Shown: positions 6,836 through 14,017 of the stretch, piece after piece
How positions within the stretch are numbered: position 1 is the stretch's first letter
Layout: each line of letters starts with the position of its first letter
Assembly: GCA_964507035.1 (NCBI GenBank)
Contig: CAZDOQ010000019.1
Location: 1 to 20,161 of the forward strand
DNA: 20,161 nt
Direction: 5' to 3'
From: Pseudolachnospira sp964507035
GTDB taxonomy: Bacteria > Bacillota > Clostridia > Lachnospirales > Lachnospiraceae
The notes under the pieces: model-generated
Database searches by the model: none
The model's input: only the letters and a program-made list of their open reading frames with translations
Told to the model about the DNA's origin: nothing
Position numbers and translations under genes: made by a program

Positions 6836-7189
6836 ATGAACACTTACAAGATTACGGTAAACGGTGTGGCATATGATGTGACGGTGGAAGCGGTAGGCGC
6901 AGCGGCTCCTGCGGCGGCTCCGGCAGCAGCTCCGGAGGCAGCCCCTGCTCCGGCGGCTCCGGCAGGCCAGCCCGGCGGCGTTCGGGTGGAAGCGGCTGTG
7001 GCCGGTAAAATCTGGAAAGTGGTTGCTACACCCGGCCAGGCGTTAAAAGCCGGCGACAGCATTGTAATTCTGGAAGCCATGAAGATGGAGATTCCGGTGG
7101 TGGCTCCTCAGGACGGCACGCTGGCCCAGGTAGTCCTTCACGAGGGAGACCCGGTTGAGGTGGGTGATCTGATCGCTACCATGAATTAA
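6836..7189 (+). CDS. Biotin carboxyl carrier protein of the decarboxylase
   Basis: A 117-residue biotinyl domain protein that carries CO2 from the alpha subunit to the membrane beta subunit. An N-terminal strand-rich start (MNTYKITVNGVAYDVTVE) is followed by a Pro/Ala linker (about 21–47). The biotinyl domain covers about 48–117, with the modified lysine K83 in EAMKM (80–84). In many bacteria this domain is fused to the C-terminus of the alpha subunit; here it is a separate gene, 32 nt after oadG and 26 nt before oadB. AGGAGG precedes the ATG. Its activity depends on biotin ligase encoded elsewhere. Confidence 0.94.
   Translation: MNTYKITVNGVAYDVTVEAVGAAAPAAAPAAAPEAAPAPAAPAGQPGGVRVEAAVAGKIWKVVATPGQALKAGDSIVILEAMKMEIPVVAPQDGTLAQVVLHEGDPVEVGDLIATMN
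6947..6968 (+). repeat. Copy of the oadG linker repeat in the biotin carrier gene
   Basis: Identical over 22 nt to 6648–6669 in oadG, in the same orientation, 299 nt apart. Recombination between the two would delete 299 nt; because 299 is not a multiple of three, it would also shift the frame unless compensated. Confidence 0.85.
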
Positions 7190-7215
7190 CCGGACCCGGA
7201 GGAGGAATAAAAATC

Positions 7216-8340
7216 ATGAGTATTGGACAAACCGTAATGAATTTGCTGGATCAGACCGCTTTCTCCAGCCTGTATTGGGGAAATTACGTCATGATCCTGG
7301 TGGCCTGCGTATTCCTGTACCTGGCCATTGCCAAAGGATTTGAGCCGCTGTTGTTGGTGCCCATTTCTTTTGGTATGTTGTTGGTGAATATCTATCCGGC
7401 CATCATTGAGGAGGACGGCCTGCTGTGGTATTTCTATAAGCTGGATGAGTGGTCCATCCTGCCGTCCCTGATCTTTATGGGCGTGGGCGCCATGACAGAC
7501 TTTGGTCCGCTGATCGCCAACCCCAAGAGTTTCCTCATGGGTGCGGCGGCCCAGTTGGGTATTTATGTAGCTTACTTCCTGGCCATGCTGTTGGGATTTT
7601 CCGGTCCCGCCGCAGCCGCCATCTCCATCATCGGCGGCGCAGACGGCCCCACCTCCATCTTCCTGGCATCCAAGCTACAGCAGACGGCTCTGCTGGGGCC
7701 CATCGCTGTGGCGGCTTACTCCTACATGGCTTTGGTCCCGCTGATTCAGCCGCCGGTTATGAGGCTTTGCACCACGGATAAAGAGAGAAGAATCAAGATG
7801 GGACAGCTCCGCCCGGTTTCCAAACTGGAGAAGATTCTGTTCCCCATCGCGATCACGATTGTAGTCTGCTTGATTCTGCCCAGCGTGACCCCGCTGGTAG
7901 GAATGCTGATGCTGGGCAACCTGTTCCGGGAGAGCGGCGTGGTCCGTCAGCTCACCGAGACTGCCTCTAATGCACTGATGTACATCGTGGTTATTTTGCT
8001 TGGCACCTCCGTGGGCGCCACCACTTCCGCCCAGGCATTCCTGCAGGCGGATACCCTGAAGATTGTGGCCCTGGGTCTGGTGGCCTTTGCCTTTGGTACC
8101 TTCGGCGGCGTGATGCTGGGCAAGCTGATGAACAAGCTGTCCGGCGGCACGATCAATCCGCTGATCGGTTCCGCCGGTGTGTCGGCTGTTCCCATGGCGG
8201 CCCGTGTGTCCCAGAAAGTGGGTGCGGAGTATGATCCCACCAACTTCCTGCTGATGCACGCCATGGGTCCCAACGTGGCCGGCGTAATCGGCACGGCTGT
8301 GGCAGCCGGTACCTTTATGGCTGTGTTCGGGGTGAAATAG
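7216..8340 (+). CDS. oadB: Na+-translocating oxaloacetate decarboxylase beta subunit
   Basis: Polytopic membrane protein that decarboxylates carboxybiotin and couples it to Na+ export. The 374 residues match the usual beta subunit length. The signature GGADGPTSIFLAS (140–152) carries the conserved aspartate D143 of the Na+/proton site, and FMGVGAMTDFGPLIANP (87–103) and GSAGVSAVPMAARVSQ (about 317–332) are also hallmarks. Multiple hydrophobic spans are obvious. GGAGGAGG precedes the ATG; the stop codon is inside the oadA ribosome binding region, 14 nt from the next start, suggesting coupling. The beta family also serves methylmalonyl-CoA and glutaconyl-CoA decarboxylases; the alpha subunit type decides for oxaloacetate. 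Confidence 0.96.
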   Translation: MSIGQTVMNLLDQTAFSSLYWGNYVMILVACVFLYLAIAKGFEPLLLVPISFGMLLVNIYPAIIEEDGLLWYFYKLDEWSILPSLIFMGVGAMTDFGPLIANPKSFLMGAAAQLGIYVAYFLAMLLGFSGPAAAAISIIGGADGPTSIFLASKLQQTALLGPIAVAAYSYMALVPLIQPPVMRLCTTDKERRIKMGQLRPVSKLEKILFPIAITIVVCLILPSVTPLVGMLMLGNLFRESGVVRQLTETASNALMYIVVILLGTSVGATTSAQAFLQADTLKIVALGLVAFAFGTFGGVMLGKLMNKLSGGTINPLIGSAGVSAVPMAARVSQKVGAEYDPTNFLLMHAMGPNVAGVIGTAVAAGTFMAVFGVK

Positions 8341-8354
8341 GAGGAACGAAAGAG

Positions 8355-9758
8355 ATGGCAAAACCTGTTAAAATTATGGAGACCGTTCTGCGGGACGGGC
8401 ATCAGTCTCTGATTGCCACCCGGATGACCACAGAACAGATGCTCCCGATTGTGGAAAAAATGGACCAGGTGGGCTACCATGCGGTGGAAATGTGGGGCGG
8501 CGCCACCTTTGACGCGGCGCTGCGGTTCCTGAAGGAAGACCCCTGGGACCGGCTCCGGAAGCTTCGGGACGGATTTAAGCACACTAAACTGCAGATGCTG
8601 TTCCGTGGCCAGAATATTCTGGGTTACCGCCATTATGCGGACGATGTGGTGGAGTACTTTGTACAGAAATCCATCGCCAACGGCATTGACATCATTCGGA
8701 TCTTTGACGCCCTCAACGACGTGCGGAATCTGGAGACGGCGGTGAAAGCCACCAAAAAGGAGGGCGGCCATGTGCAGACCGCCATCTCCTACACCATCGG
8801 AGCCCCCTACACCCACGAATATTATGTGGATCTGGCCAAGCGCATGGAGGACATGGGGGCAGATTCCATCTGCATCAAGGATATGGCCGGCCTTCTGCTT
8901 CCCTATGAGGCGGAGGCCCTGGTGAAGATCCTGAAGGAGAACATCCATGTACCCCTGGAACTTCACACCCACTGCACCAGCGGCGCGGGCAGCATGACCT
9001 ATATGCGGGCGGTGGAAGCCGGCTGCGACATCATTGACACAGCCATGTCTCCCTTCGGCGAGGGCACCAGCCAGCCGCCCACAGAGGTGCTGGTGGAGAC
9101 CTTCCGGGGAACAGAGTATGACACCGGCCTGGATCAGAAGCTGCTCAGCGAGATTGCCGAGTACTTCCGCCCGCTGCGGGACGAGGCTCTGGAGAGCGGC
9201 CTGCTGAATCCCAAGGTGTTGGGCGTGGACATCAACACCCTCCGGTACCAGGTACCCGGCGGTATGCTGTCCAACCTGGTATCCCAGCTGCAGCAGCAGC
9301 ACGCGGAGGACAAGTTCTATGATGTGCTGCAGGAGATCCCCAAGGTACGGGAGGACATGGGTATGCCGCCTCTGGTGACCCCTTCCAGCCAGATTGTGGG
9401 AACCCAGGCAGTGTTCAACGTGCTGATGGGAGAGCGCTATAAGATGGCTACGGCGGAGACCAAGGCCATCCTCTCCGGCGAGTATGGTCAGACAGTACGC
9501 CCCTTCAACCCGGAGGTTCAGAAGAAGGTCATTGGGGATAAGAAACCCATCACCTGCCGTCCGGCAGATCTGATTGAACCGGAGTTGTCCAAGCTGGAGA
9601 AGGAGATGGCCGAGTGGAAGGAGCAGGACGAGGACGTTCTCTCCTACGCGCTGTTCCCTCAGGTGGCCCTGGAGTTCTTCAAGTACCGGAAAGCTCAGAG
9701 AGAGGGCAATCTGCCGGTGCAGGGCCAGGTAGAGTGTTCGGTCACTCCTGTCAAATAG
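8355..9758 (+). CDS. oadA: Oxaloacetate decarboxylase alpha subunit (carboxyltransferase)
   Basis: Cytosolic carboxyltransferase moving the carboxyl group of oxaloacetate to biotin, releasing pyruvate. Of 467 residues, the TIM-barrel starts with METVLRDGHQS (8–18, metal aspartate D14). RGQNILGY (84–91) is the substrate loop of the pyruvate-carboxylase-type barrel. K175 in CIKDMAGLL is the carboxylated metal-bridging lysine, and H204/H206 in LELHTHCTSG bind metal. A conserved carboxylase domain follows (about 290–450). There is no C-terminal biotinyl domain; that part is the separate protein at 6836. The barrel type excludes methylmalonyl-CoA decarboxylase, whose carboxyltransferase is of the acyl-CoA class. 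It could in principle be the 5S-type subunit of a transcarboxylase, but the linked oadB/oadG argue otherwise. Confidence 0.95.
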   Translation: MAKPVKIMETVLRDGHQSLIATRMTTEQMLPIVEKMDQVGYHAVEMWGGATFDAALRFLKEDPWDRLRKLRDGFKHTKLQMLFRGQNILGYRHYADDVVEYFVQKSIANGIDIIRIFDALNDVRNLETAVKATKKEGGHVQTAISYTIGAPYTHEYYVDLAKRMEDMGADSICIKDMAGLLLPYEAEALVKILKENIHVPLELHTHCTSGAGSMTYMRAVEAGCDIIDTAMSPFGEGTSQPPTEVLVETFRGTEYDTGLDQKLLSEIAEYFRPLRDEALESGLLNPKVLGVDINTLRYQVPGGMLSNLVSQLQQQHAEDKFYDVLQEIPKVREDMGMPPLVTPSSQIVGTQAVFNVLMGERYKMATAETKAILSGEYGQTVRPFNPEVQKKVIGDKKPITCRPADLIEPELSKLEKEMAEWKEQDEDVLSYALFPQVALEFFKYRKAQREGNLPVQGQVECSVTPVK

Positions 9759-9800
9759 AATACGGTCCGGCTGCGGAACCGGTGTGCAATAGGTAAAAGG

Positions 9801-9840
9801 CACGGAGCGGAGACGAAAGTCCCCGCCCCGTGTTTTTATT
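9801..9840 (+). terminator. Intrinsic terminator of the oxaloacetate decarboxylase operon
   Basis: CACGGAGCGGAGAC (9801–9814) and GTCCCCGCCCCGTG (9819–9832) pair with two A·C mismatches across a GAAA loop, followed by TTTTTATT (9833–9840). It lies 42 nt after the oadA stop codon. Confidence 0.85.
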
Positions 9841-9841
9841 C

Positions 9842-9870
9842 TTGCCACCAAGCTTTTCCCGTGATATGAT
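9842..9870 (+). promoter_or_regulatory. Sigma-A promoter for the flavoprotein–cmk–ispH–S1 operon
   Basis: TTGCCA (9842–9847), exactly 17 nt, and TATGAT (9865–9870). It starts right after the previous terminator. Predicted initiation near 9877 gives a leader of about 95 nt. Confidence 0.75.
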
Positions 9871-9899
9871 GTTCACATTACGGGACCGCAATCATCTGG

Positions 9900-9923
9900 G
9901 CCGCCGTCAGGCGGCAGCTTTTT
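9900..9923 (+). terminator. Terminator-like hairpin in the flavoprotein leader
   Basis: GCCGCC (9900–9905), loop GTCA, GGCGGC (9910–9915), then AGC and five T (9919–9923). It lies between the promoter and the gene, so it could act as an attenuator. The stem is only 6 bp, and no obvious alternative antiterminator or known riboswitch core was seen. Confidence 0.4.
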
Positions 9924-9970
9924 CCGGAGGGTTGCCTGAGCAAAAGGCCGGAACAGGAAGGAAGCAGGAC

Positions 9971-11287
9971 ATGGGCAGAGTGCTGGTGATTGGCGGCGGC
10001 GCCGCCGGTATGATGGCCGCCGCAGCGGCGGCGGAGGCAGGGAGCCAGGTGACCTTGTTGGAAAAAAATGAAAAGCTGGGGAAAAAACTGTACATCACCG
10101 GCAAGGGGCGCTGCAATGTCACCAACGCCTGCGGACGGGAGGAGTTTTTTGATCATGTGGTCAGCAACCCCAAGTTCCTCTATTCCTCCTTTGGCAGCTT
10201 TAACAACGAAGCCGTCATGGCCTGGCTGGAGCACCGTGGCCTCCGGCTGAAGGTGGAGCGGGGAAACCGGGTGTTTCCCGCCTCGGATAAGGCCTCGGAT
10301 GTGATTCGCATCCTGCAGCGGTCCCTGGAGGAACTGGGGGTGGAGGTGCGCCTTGGCTGTCCGGCGGAGGGCCTGACGGTGGCGGATGGCCGCTGCCGGG
10401 GCGTGCGCCTGCCTGGGGGGAAGGTCCTGGAAGGGGATGCGGTGGTGGTGGCCACCGGAGGTCTTGCCTATCCGTCCACCGGCTCCACCGGCGACGGGTA
10501 TGGCTGGGCCCGGGCGGCAGGCCATGCGGTTACCGCCCTCCGGCCGGCGCTGGTGCCTTTGGAGGCGGTGCTGGGAGACGGCACGCCGGTCCGGGAACTC
10601 CAGGGATTGTCCTTAAAAAATGTGGAGATTCGTCTCAAAAAAGGGAAGAAAGAACTGGTCCGGGAATGGGGGGAGATGCTGTTCACCCACTTTGGCGTCA
10701 GCGGTCCGCTGCTCCTGTCCGCCAGCAGCCTGGCGGCCCGGGAACTGGAGAAAGGTCCCCTGGACCTGGAGATTGACTGGAAACCGGCCCTGACCTTGGA
10801 ACAGCTGGATGCACGGCTTTTGCGGGAGTTTGCAGAAAACCGGAACCGGCAGCTGAAAAACGTCATGGGTGCGCTACTTCCGGCCCGGGCTGTGGGGCCG
10901 GTGCTGCGGCTGGCGGGGGTGCCGCCGGAGCGCGCCGCCGGGCAGGTGAGCCGGGAGGAACGGCAGCGGCTCCTCCGCACACTGAAAACTTTTTCCGTCA
11001 AAGTCACAGGACCTCGGGGATATCCGGAGGCGGTGATCACCCAAGGAGGCGTTGCCGTCCGGGAGGTGCAGCCGGCCACCATGGAGTCCAAGAAGGTCCC
11101 CGGGCTGTTTTTTGCCGGGGAGGTGCTGAATCTGGATGCCCTGACCGGTGGCTACAATCTGCAGATTGCCTGGTCCACCGGCTATGCGGCCGGGAAAGGG
11201 GCGGCGTTTGCGGCGGAAGAGACGTCTGCCGGAAACAAGCAGGCAGAAATTGAGGAAAGGAAGCAGGAAGTGAGGAAGCAGCCATGA
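9971..11287 (+). CDS. BaiN/HI0933-type FAD-dependent oxidoreductase
   Basis: A 438-residue flavoprotein of the HI0933/YhiN/BaiN family (NAD(P)/FAD-dependent oxidoreductases). RVLVIGGGAAGMMAA (3–17) is the Rossmann FAD site. KLGKKLYITGKGRCNVTN (about 37–54) is the family signature. The C-terminal GLFFAGEVLNLDALTGGYN segment closes the FAD site. The reaction of most members is unknown; BaiN itself was linked to bile acid dehydroxylation, but that should not be transferred here. Start is ATG 9971, with AGGAAGGAAG just upstream; the same frame stays open back to 9830 but that part overlaps the terminator and promoter. Its stop overlaps cmk as ATGA (11284–11287). Confidence 0.9.
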   Translation: MGRVLVIGGGAAGMMAAAAAAEAGSQVTLLEKNEKLGKKLYITGKGRCNVTNACGREEFFDHVVSNPKFLYSSFGSFNNEAVMAWLEHRGLRLKVERGNRVFPASDKASDVIRILQRSLEELGVEVRLGCPAEGLTVADGRCRGVRLPGGKVLEGDAVVVATGGLAYPSTGSTGDGYGWARAAGHAVTALRPALVPLEAVLGDGTPVRELQGLSLKNVEIRLKKGKKELVREWGEMLFTHFGVSGPLLLSASSLAARELEKGPLDLEIDWKPALTLEQLDARLLREFAENRNRQLKNVMGALLPARAVGPVLRLAGVPPERAAGQVSREERQRLLRTLKTFSVKVTGPRGYPEAVITQGGVAVREVQPATMESKKVPGLFFAGEVLNLDALTGGYNLQIAWSTGYAAGKGAAFAAEETSAGNKQAEIEERKQEVRKQP

Positions 11288-11952
11288 ATCAGAATATAGC
11301 GGTGGACGGACCTGCCGGAGCAGGCAAAAGCACAGTGGCCAAGGAAGTGGCCAAGCGTCTGGGGCTGGTGTATGTGGACACCGGCGCCATGTACCGGGCC
11401 ATGGGGATCTACTTCCTGGAGCAGGGCCTGTCCCCGGAGGATGAGGCGGGAATCACCCGGGCCTGTCAGAATGCGGAGGTCTCCATCGCCTACGAAGACG
11501 GGACCCAGCAGGTGTATCTGGGCGGGCAGAACGTCACGGGAAGGCTCCGGGAAGAGGCAGTGGGCAACATGGCCTCCAAATCCTCCGTTTACCCGGCGGT
11601 GCGGAGGAAGATGACCCAGCTGCAGCAGTCGTTGGCCAAACAAACCCCTGTGATCATGGATGGCCGGGATATCGGCACCGTGGTGCTGCCGGAGGCGGCC
11701 CTTAAAATCTATCTCACCGCCACGGTGGAGGAGCGGGCCAGACGCCGCTTCCAGGAACTTGCGGAAAAAGGGGAGGACTGCTTGCTGCCGGAGATTGAGC
11801 GGGATATCCGGGAGAGGGATAATCGGGATATGAACCGGGAGACGGCGCCCCTGCGCCAGGCGGAGGACGCGGTGCTGGTGGACGCCACAGCGCTTACCAT
11901 TGAGCAGGTGGTAGAGCGGATCTTGAACCTGTACCGGGAGAAGGTGAAATAA
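11284..11952 (+). CDS. cmk: Cytidylate kinase (CMP/dCMP kinase)
   Basis: Phosphorylates CMP and dCMP with ATP in pyrimidine nucleotide recycling. The 222 residues include the P-loop GPAGAGKSTVA (9–19), the VDTGAMYRAMG substrate segment (about 31–41), MDGRDIGTVVLP (about 126–137) and an Arg-rich lid (RRRFQELAEKG; RDNRDMNRETAPL). The start codon overlaps the stop of the upstream flavoprotein gene (ATGA), implying translational coupling. ispH follows 1 nt after the stop. The intact GKS distinguishes it from the cytidylate-kinase-like protein at 3420. Confidence 0.97.
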   Translation: MNQNIAVDGPAGAGKSTVAKEVAKRLGLVYVDTGAMYRAMGIYFLEQGLSPEDEAGITRACQNAEVSIAYEDGTQQVYLGGQNVTGRLREEAVGNMASKSSVYPAVRRKMTQLQQSLAKQTPVIMDGRDIGTVVLPEAALKIYLTATVEERARRRFQELAEKGEDCLLPEIERDIRERDNRDMNRETAPLRQAEDAVLVDATALTIEQVVERILNLYREKVK

Positions 11953-11953
11953 G

Positions 11954-12799
11954 ATGGAAGTGATCTTGGCCAAGTCCGCAGGATTTTGTTTTGGCGTGAA
12001 GCGGGCGGTGGAGACGGTGTACGCCCAGGTTTGGGAAGGGAAAACTCCCATTTACACCTATGGACCCATCATCCACAATGAACAGGTGGTAGAGGACCTG
12101 GCGGCCCAGGGCGTCCAGGTGGTCCAGGGAGAAGAGGAACTGGAAGGGCTTCATCAGGGCACCATTGTCATCCGCTCCCACGGTGTGGGACGGCGGATCC
12201 AGGAAAAGATGGAGGCCCAGGGGCTGACGGTGGTGGACGCCACCTGCCCTTTTGTGAAAAAAATCCACCGGATCGTGGAGGAAGCCTCCGCGGCCGGAGC
12301 TACCGTGGTGATCATCGGGGACAAGGATCACCCGGAAGTTCAGGGGATTTGTGGCTGGAGCCATACAAAACCTTATGTTGTGTCTACAATAGAAGAAATT
12401 GACACGATTCCCCGGGAGGGAAAGCAGACGGTGGTGAGCCAGACAACATTTCACCACAAGAAATTTCAAGAACTAGTTGAAAAAATGGCGGAAAAGGGTT
12501 ATCATAGTAGTGTTGTGAACACAATTTGCAATGCTACACAGGAACGTCAAACGGAGGCGAAGACGATAGCCAAGGGCGTGGAGGCGATGATCGTGATTGG
12601 GGGCCGGAACAGCTCCAACACGCAGAAACTCTACGATATCTGTAAGGATGAGTGCAGCCATACTTACTTTGTACAGACACTCGTTGACTTGAAACCCCAA
12701 TGTTTCCCTCATGTACGTAGCGTAGGTATCACAGCAGGGGCGAGCACCCCCAATAATATTATCGAGGAGGTTCATACTTATGTCAGAAGTAAGCTTTGA
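11954..12799 (+). CDS. ispH: 4-hydroxy-3-methylbut-2-enyl diphosphate reductase
   Basis: Last enzyme of the MEP isoprenoid pathway, an Fe-S protein reducing HMBPP to IPP and DMAPP. The three cluster cysteines are C12 (AGFCFGVKRAV), C98 (DATCPFVKK) and C192 (TICNATQERQ). Substrate histidines are H41 (IIHNEQV), H76 (RSHGVG) and H126 (DKDHPE). The 281-residue length is a complete single-domain IspH. In many Clostridia IspH is fused to S1 domains; here the genes are separate and overlap by 20 nt. Codon use changes sharply from about 12362: AT-ending codons such as GTT, ACA, ATA, CAT and AGT replace the GC-ending ones used before. The catalytic residues remain intact across the change. Confidence 0.97.
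   Translation: MEVILAKSAGFCFGVKRAVETVYAQVWEGKTPIYTYGPIIHNEQVVEDLAAQGVQVVQGEEELEGLHQGTIVIRSHGVGRRIQEKMEAQGLTVVDATCPFVKKIHRIVEEASAAGATVVIIGDKDHPEVQGICGWSHTKPYVVSTIEEIDTIPREGKQTVVSQTTFHHKKFQELVEKMAEKGYHSSVVNTICNATQERQTEAKTIAKGVEAMIVIGGRNSSNTQKLYDICKDECSHTYFVQTLVDLKPQCFPHVRSVGITAGASTPNNIIEEVHTYVRSKL
12477..12505 (+). promoter_or_regulatory. Possible internal promoter within ispH
   Basis: TTGAAA (12477–12482), a 17-nt spacer, and TATCAT (12500–12505) lie inside the AT-rich part of ispH, about 275 nt before the S1-domain gene. It could give that gene transcription independent of the operon. AT-rich coding sequence yields such matches by chance, so this is tentative. Confidence 0.35.
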
Positions 12800-13877
12800 A
12801 CAATTATTGAATGAGGAAGGCTCATTGAACCAAATACGTACAGGAGCAGTGGTCAAAGGTACCGTGATCGGCGTGAAAGAAAACGAGATCAGTCTGAACA
12901 TCGGATACAAAGCAGACGGCATTGTGACCAAGAGCGAGTACACCAATGATTCTTCTGCGGACCTGACCCAGCTGGTCCGTGTGGGCGATGAGATGGAAGT
13001 AAAAGTGCTGAAGGTCAATGACGGGGAGGGGCAGGTTTCTCTGTCCTACAAACGGCTGGCCCAGGACCGCAGTGCCAAGGAACTGGAGGAGGCCTTTGAG
13101 AACAAGACCATTCTCACAGCCAAAGTGACCCAGGTCTTAAACGGCGGCCTCAGCGTCATGGTCAACGGCATCCGGGTGTTCATTCCGGCCAGCCTGGTGT
13201 CCGACGGCTATGAGAGAGATTTGAATAAGTATGCAGATCAGGAGATTGAATTCCGGATCATTGAGTTCAATCCCAAGAGAAGACGGATCATCGGCGACCG
13301 GAAGCAGATTCTGCTGGAGCGCAAGGCGGAGGCCCAGAAGGCGCTGATGGAGCGGATTGAGGAAGGCATGATTGTCACCGGCAAGGTAAAGAATCTCACC
13401 GACTTCGGCGCGTTCATTGACCTGGACGGCGCAGACGGCCTGCTGCACATCTCCGAGATGTCCTGGGGCCGGATTGAGAGTCCCAAAAAACTGTTTAAAG
13501 TGGGCGACGATGTGGAGGCTTTTATCAAGGAGATCAAAGGAGACAAGATCGCCTTGAGCATGAAGTTCCCGGACAAGAATCCTTGGCTCAATGCAGATGA
13601 AAAATATGCGATTGGTAACGTTGTCACCTGCAAGGTGGCCAGAATGACGGACTTCGGCGCTTTCGTGGAACTGGAGCCCGGCGTGGATGCGCTGCTGCAT
13701 GTGTCCCAGATTTCCCGGGAGCATGTGGAGAAACCCTCGGATGTGTTTTCTGTGGGCCAGGAGATCCGGGCCAAGGTTGTGGACTTTAACCCGGAGGAGA
13801 GAAAGATCAGCCTGAGCATTAAAGCGCTGGAGCAGGACGAGCAGGAAGCGCCTGCCCAGGAGGACGTTCAGGAGTAA
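12780..13877 (+). CDS. S1 RNA-binding domain protein (RpsA-like)
   Basis: A 365-residue protein with four S1/OB-fold domains at about 17–87, 103–170, 191–262 and 277–348. Domains 3 and 4 carry the best signatures (LTDFGAFIDLDGADGLLHISEMSW and MTDFGAFVELEPGVDALLHVSQIS). S1 proteins bind single-stranded RNA and assist translation or RNA turnover. Firmicute versions are shorter than the six-domain E. coli S1, and whether they act as true ribosomal protein S1 is unsettled. ATG 12780 lies inside the last codons of ispH, with GAGGAGG 9 nt upstream, so translation is probably coupled. The first 25 or so codons share the AT-rich style of the end of ispH. The acidic tail (EQDEQEAPAQEDVQE) is likely disordered. 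Confidence 0.92.
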   Translation: MSEVSFEQLLNEEGSLNQIRTGAVVKGTVIGVKENEISLNIGYKADGIVTKSEYTNDSSADLTQLVRVGDEMEVKVLKVNDGEGQVSLSYKRLAQDRSAKELEEAFENKTILTAKVTQVLNGGLSVMVNGIRVFIPASLVSDGYERDLNKYADQEIEFRIIEFNPKRRRIIGDRKQILLERKAEAQKALMERIEEGMIVTGKVKNLTDFGAFIDLDGADGLLHISEMSWGRIESPKKLFKVGDDVEAFIKEIKGDKIALSMKFPDKNPWLNADEKYAIGNVVTCKVARMTDFGAFVELEPGVDALLHVSQISREHVEKPSDVFSVGQEIRAKVVDFNPEERKISLSIKALEQDEQEAPAQEDVQE

Positions 13878-13888
13878 GAGAAAGGAAA

Positions 13889-13907
13889 GGAGCCGCCAAC
13901 CGGCTCC
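13889..13907 (+). terminator. Hairpin 1 after the S1-domain gene
   Basis: GGAGCCG (13889–13895), loop CCAAC, CGGCTCC (13901–13907). It lies 11 nt after the stop codon and has no T tract, so it probably acts with the next hairpin in 3' end formation or mRNA protection. Confidence 0.5.
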
Positions 13908-13912
13908 CTGAA

Positions 13913-13953
13913 AATGCGGCAGAGGGCGGCGGCAAGCCGCCCTCTGCCGCATT
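13913..13953. terminator. Perfect 18-bp inverted repeat after the S1-domain gene
   Basis: AATGCGGCAGAGGGCGGC (13913–13930), a 5-nt loop, and its exact complement (13936–13953). The + strand continues with CCAAAAAG, so the classic T tract is missing apart from the TT in the stem. On the - strand four T follow the stem. It is probably a strong terminator or 3' stabiliser of the operon, or a bidirectional barrier; which of these is not decidable from sequence. Confidence 0.65.
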
Positions 13954-14017
13954 CCAAAAAGTGCCGGCGCAGCCCGGTGGGATGGTCTTCCTGCCGGTGC
14001 TTGCGGTGCAAAAACAG

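Noticed and set aside
7947..9851. 634-residue open frame on the - strand across oadB and oadA
   Set aside because: It lies antisense to two well-identified genes, has low-complexity His/Leu-rich content typical of antisense frames in GC-rich DNA, and has no recognisable domain or ribosome binding site.
9858..9884. Dyad CCCGT…ACGGG around the flavoprotein promoter -10
   Set aside because: Only 5 bp, and the nested GTGA/TCAC pair has a different centre, so it is not a coherent operator.
9830..9970. N-terminal extension of the flavoprotein frame
   Set aside because: This part overlaps the oad terminator and the promoter at 9842–9870. ATG 9971 has a good ribosome binding site and directly precedes the FAD-binding motif.
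12780..12799. Frameshift breaking an IspH–S1 fusion
   Set aside because: The S1 gene has its own ATG with GAGGAGG at 9 nt, and IspH ends at the normal length with a clean stop. Separate genes are a natural reading; a sequencing error remains a minor possibility.
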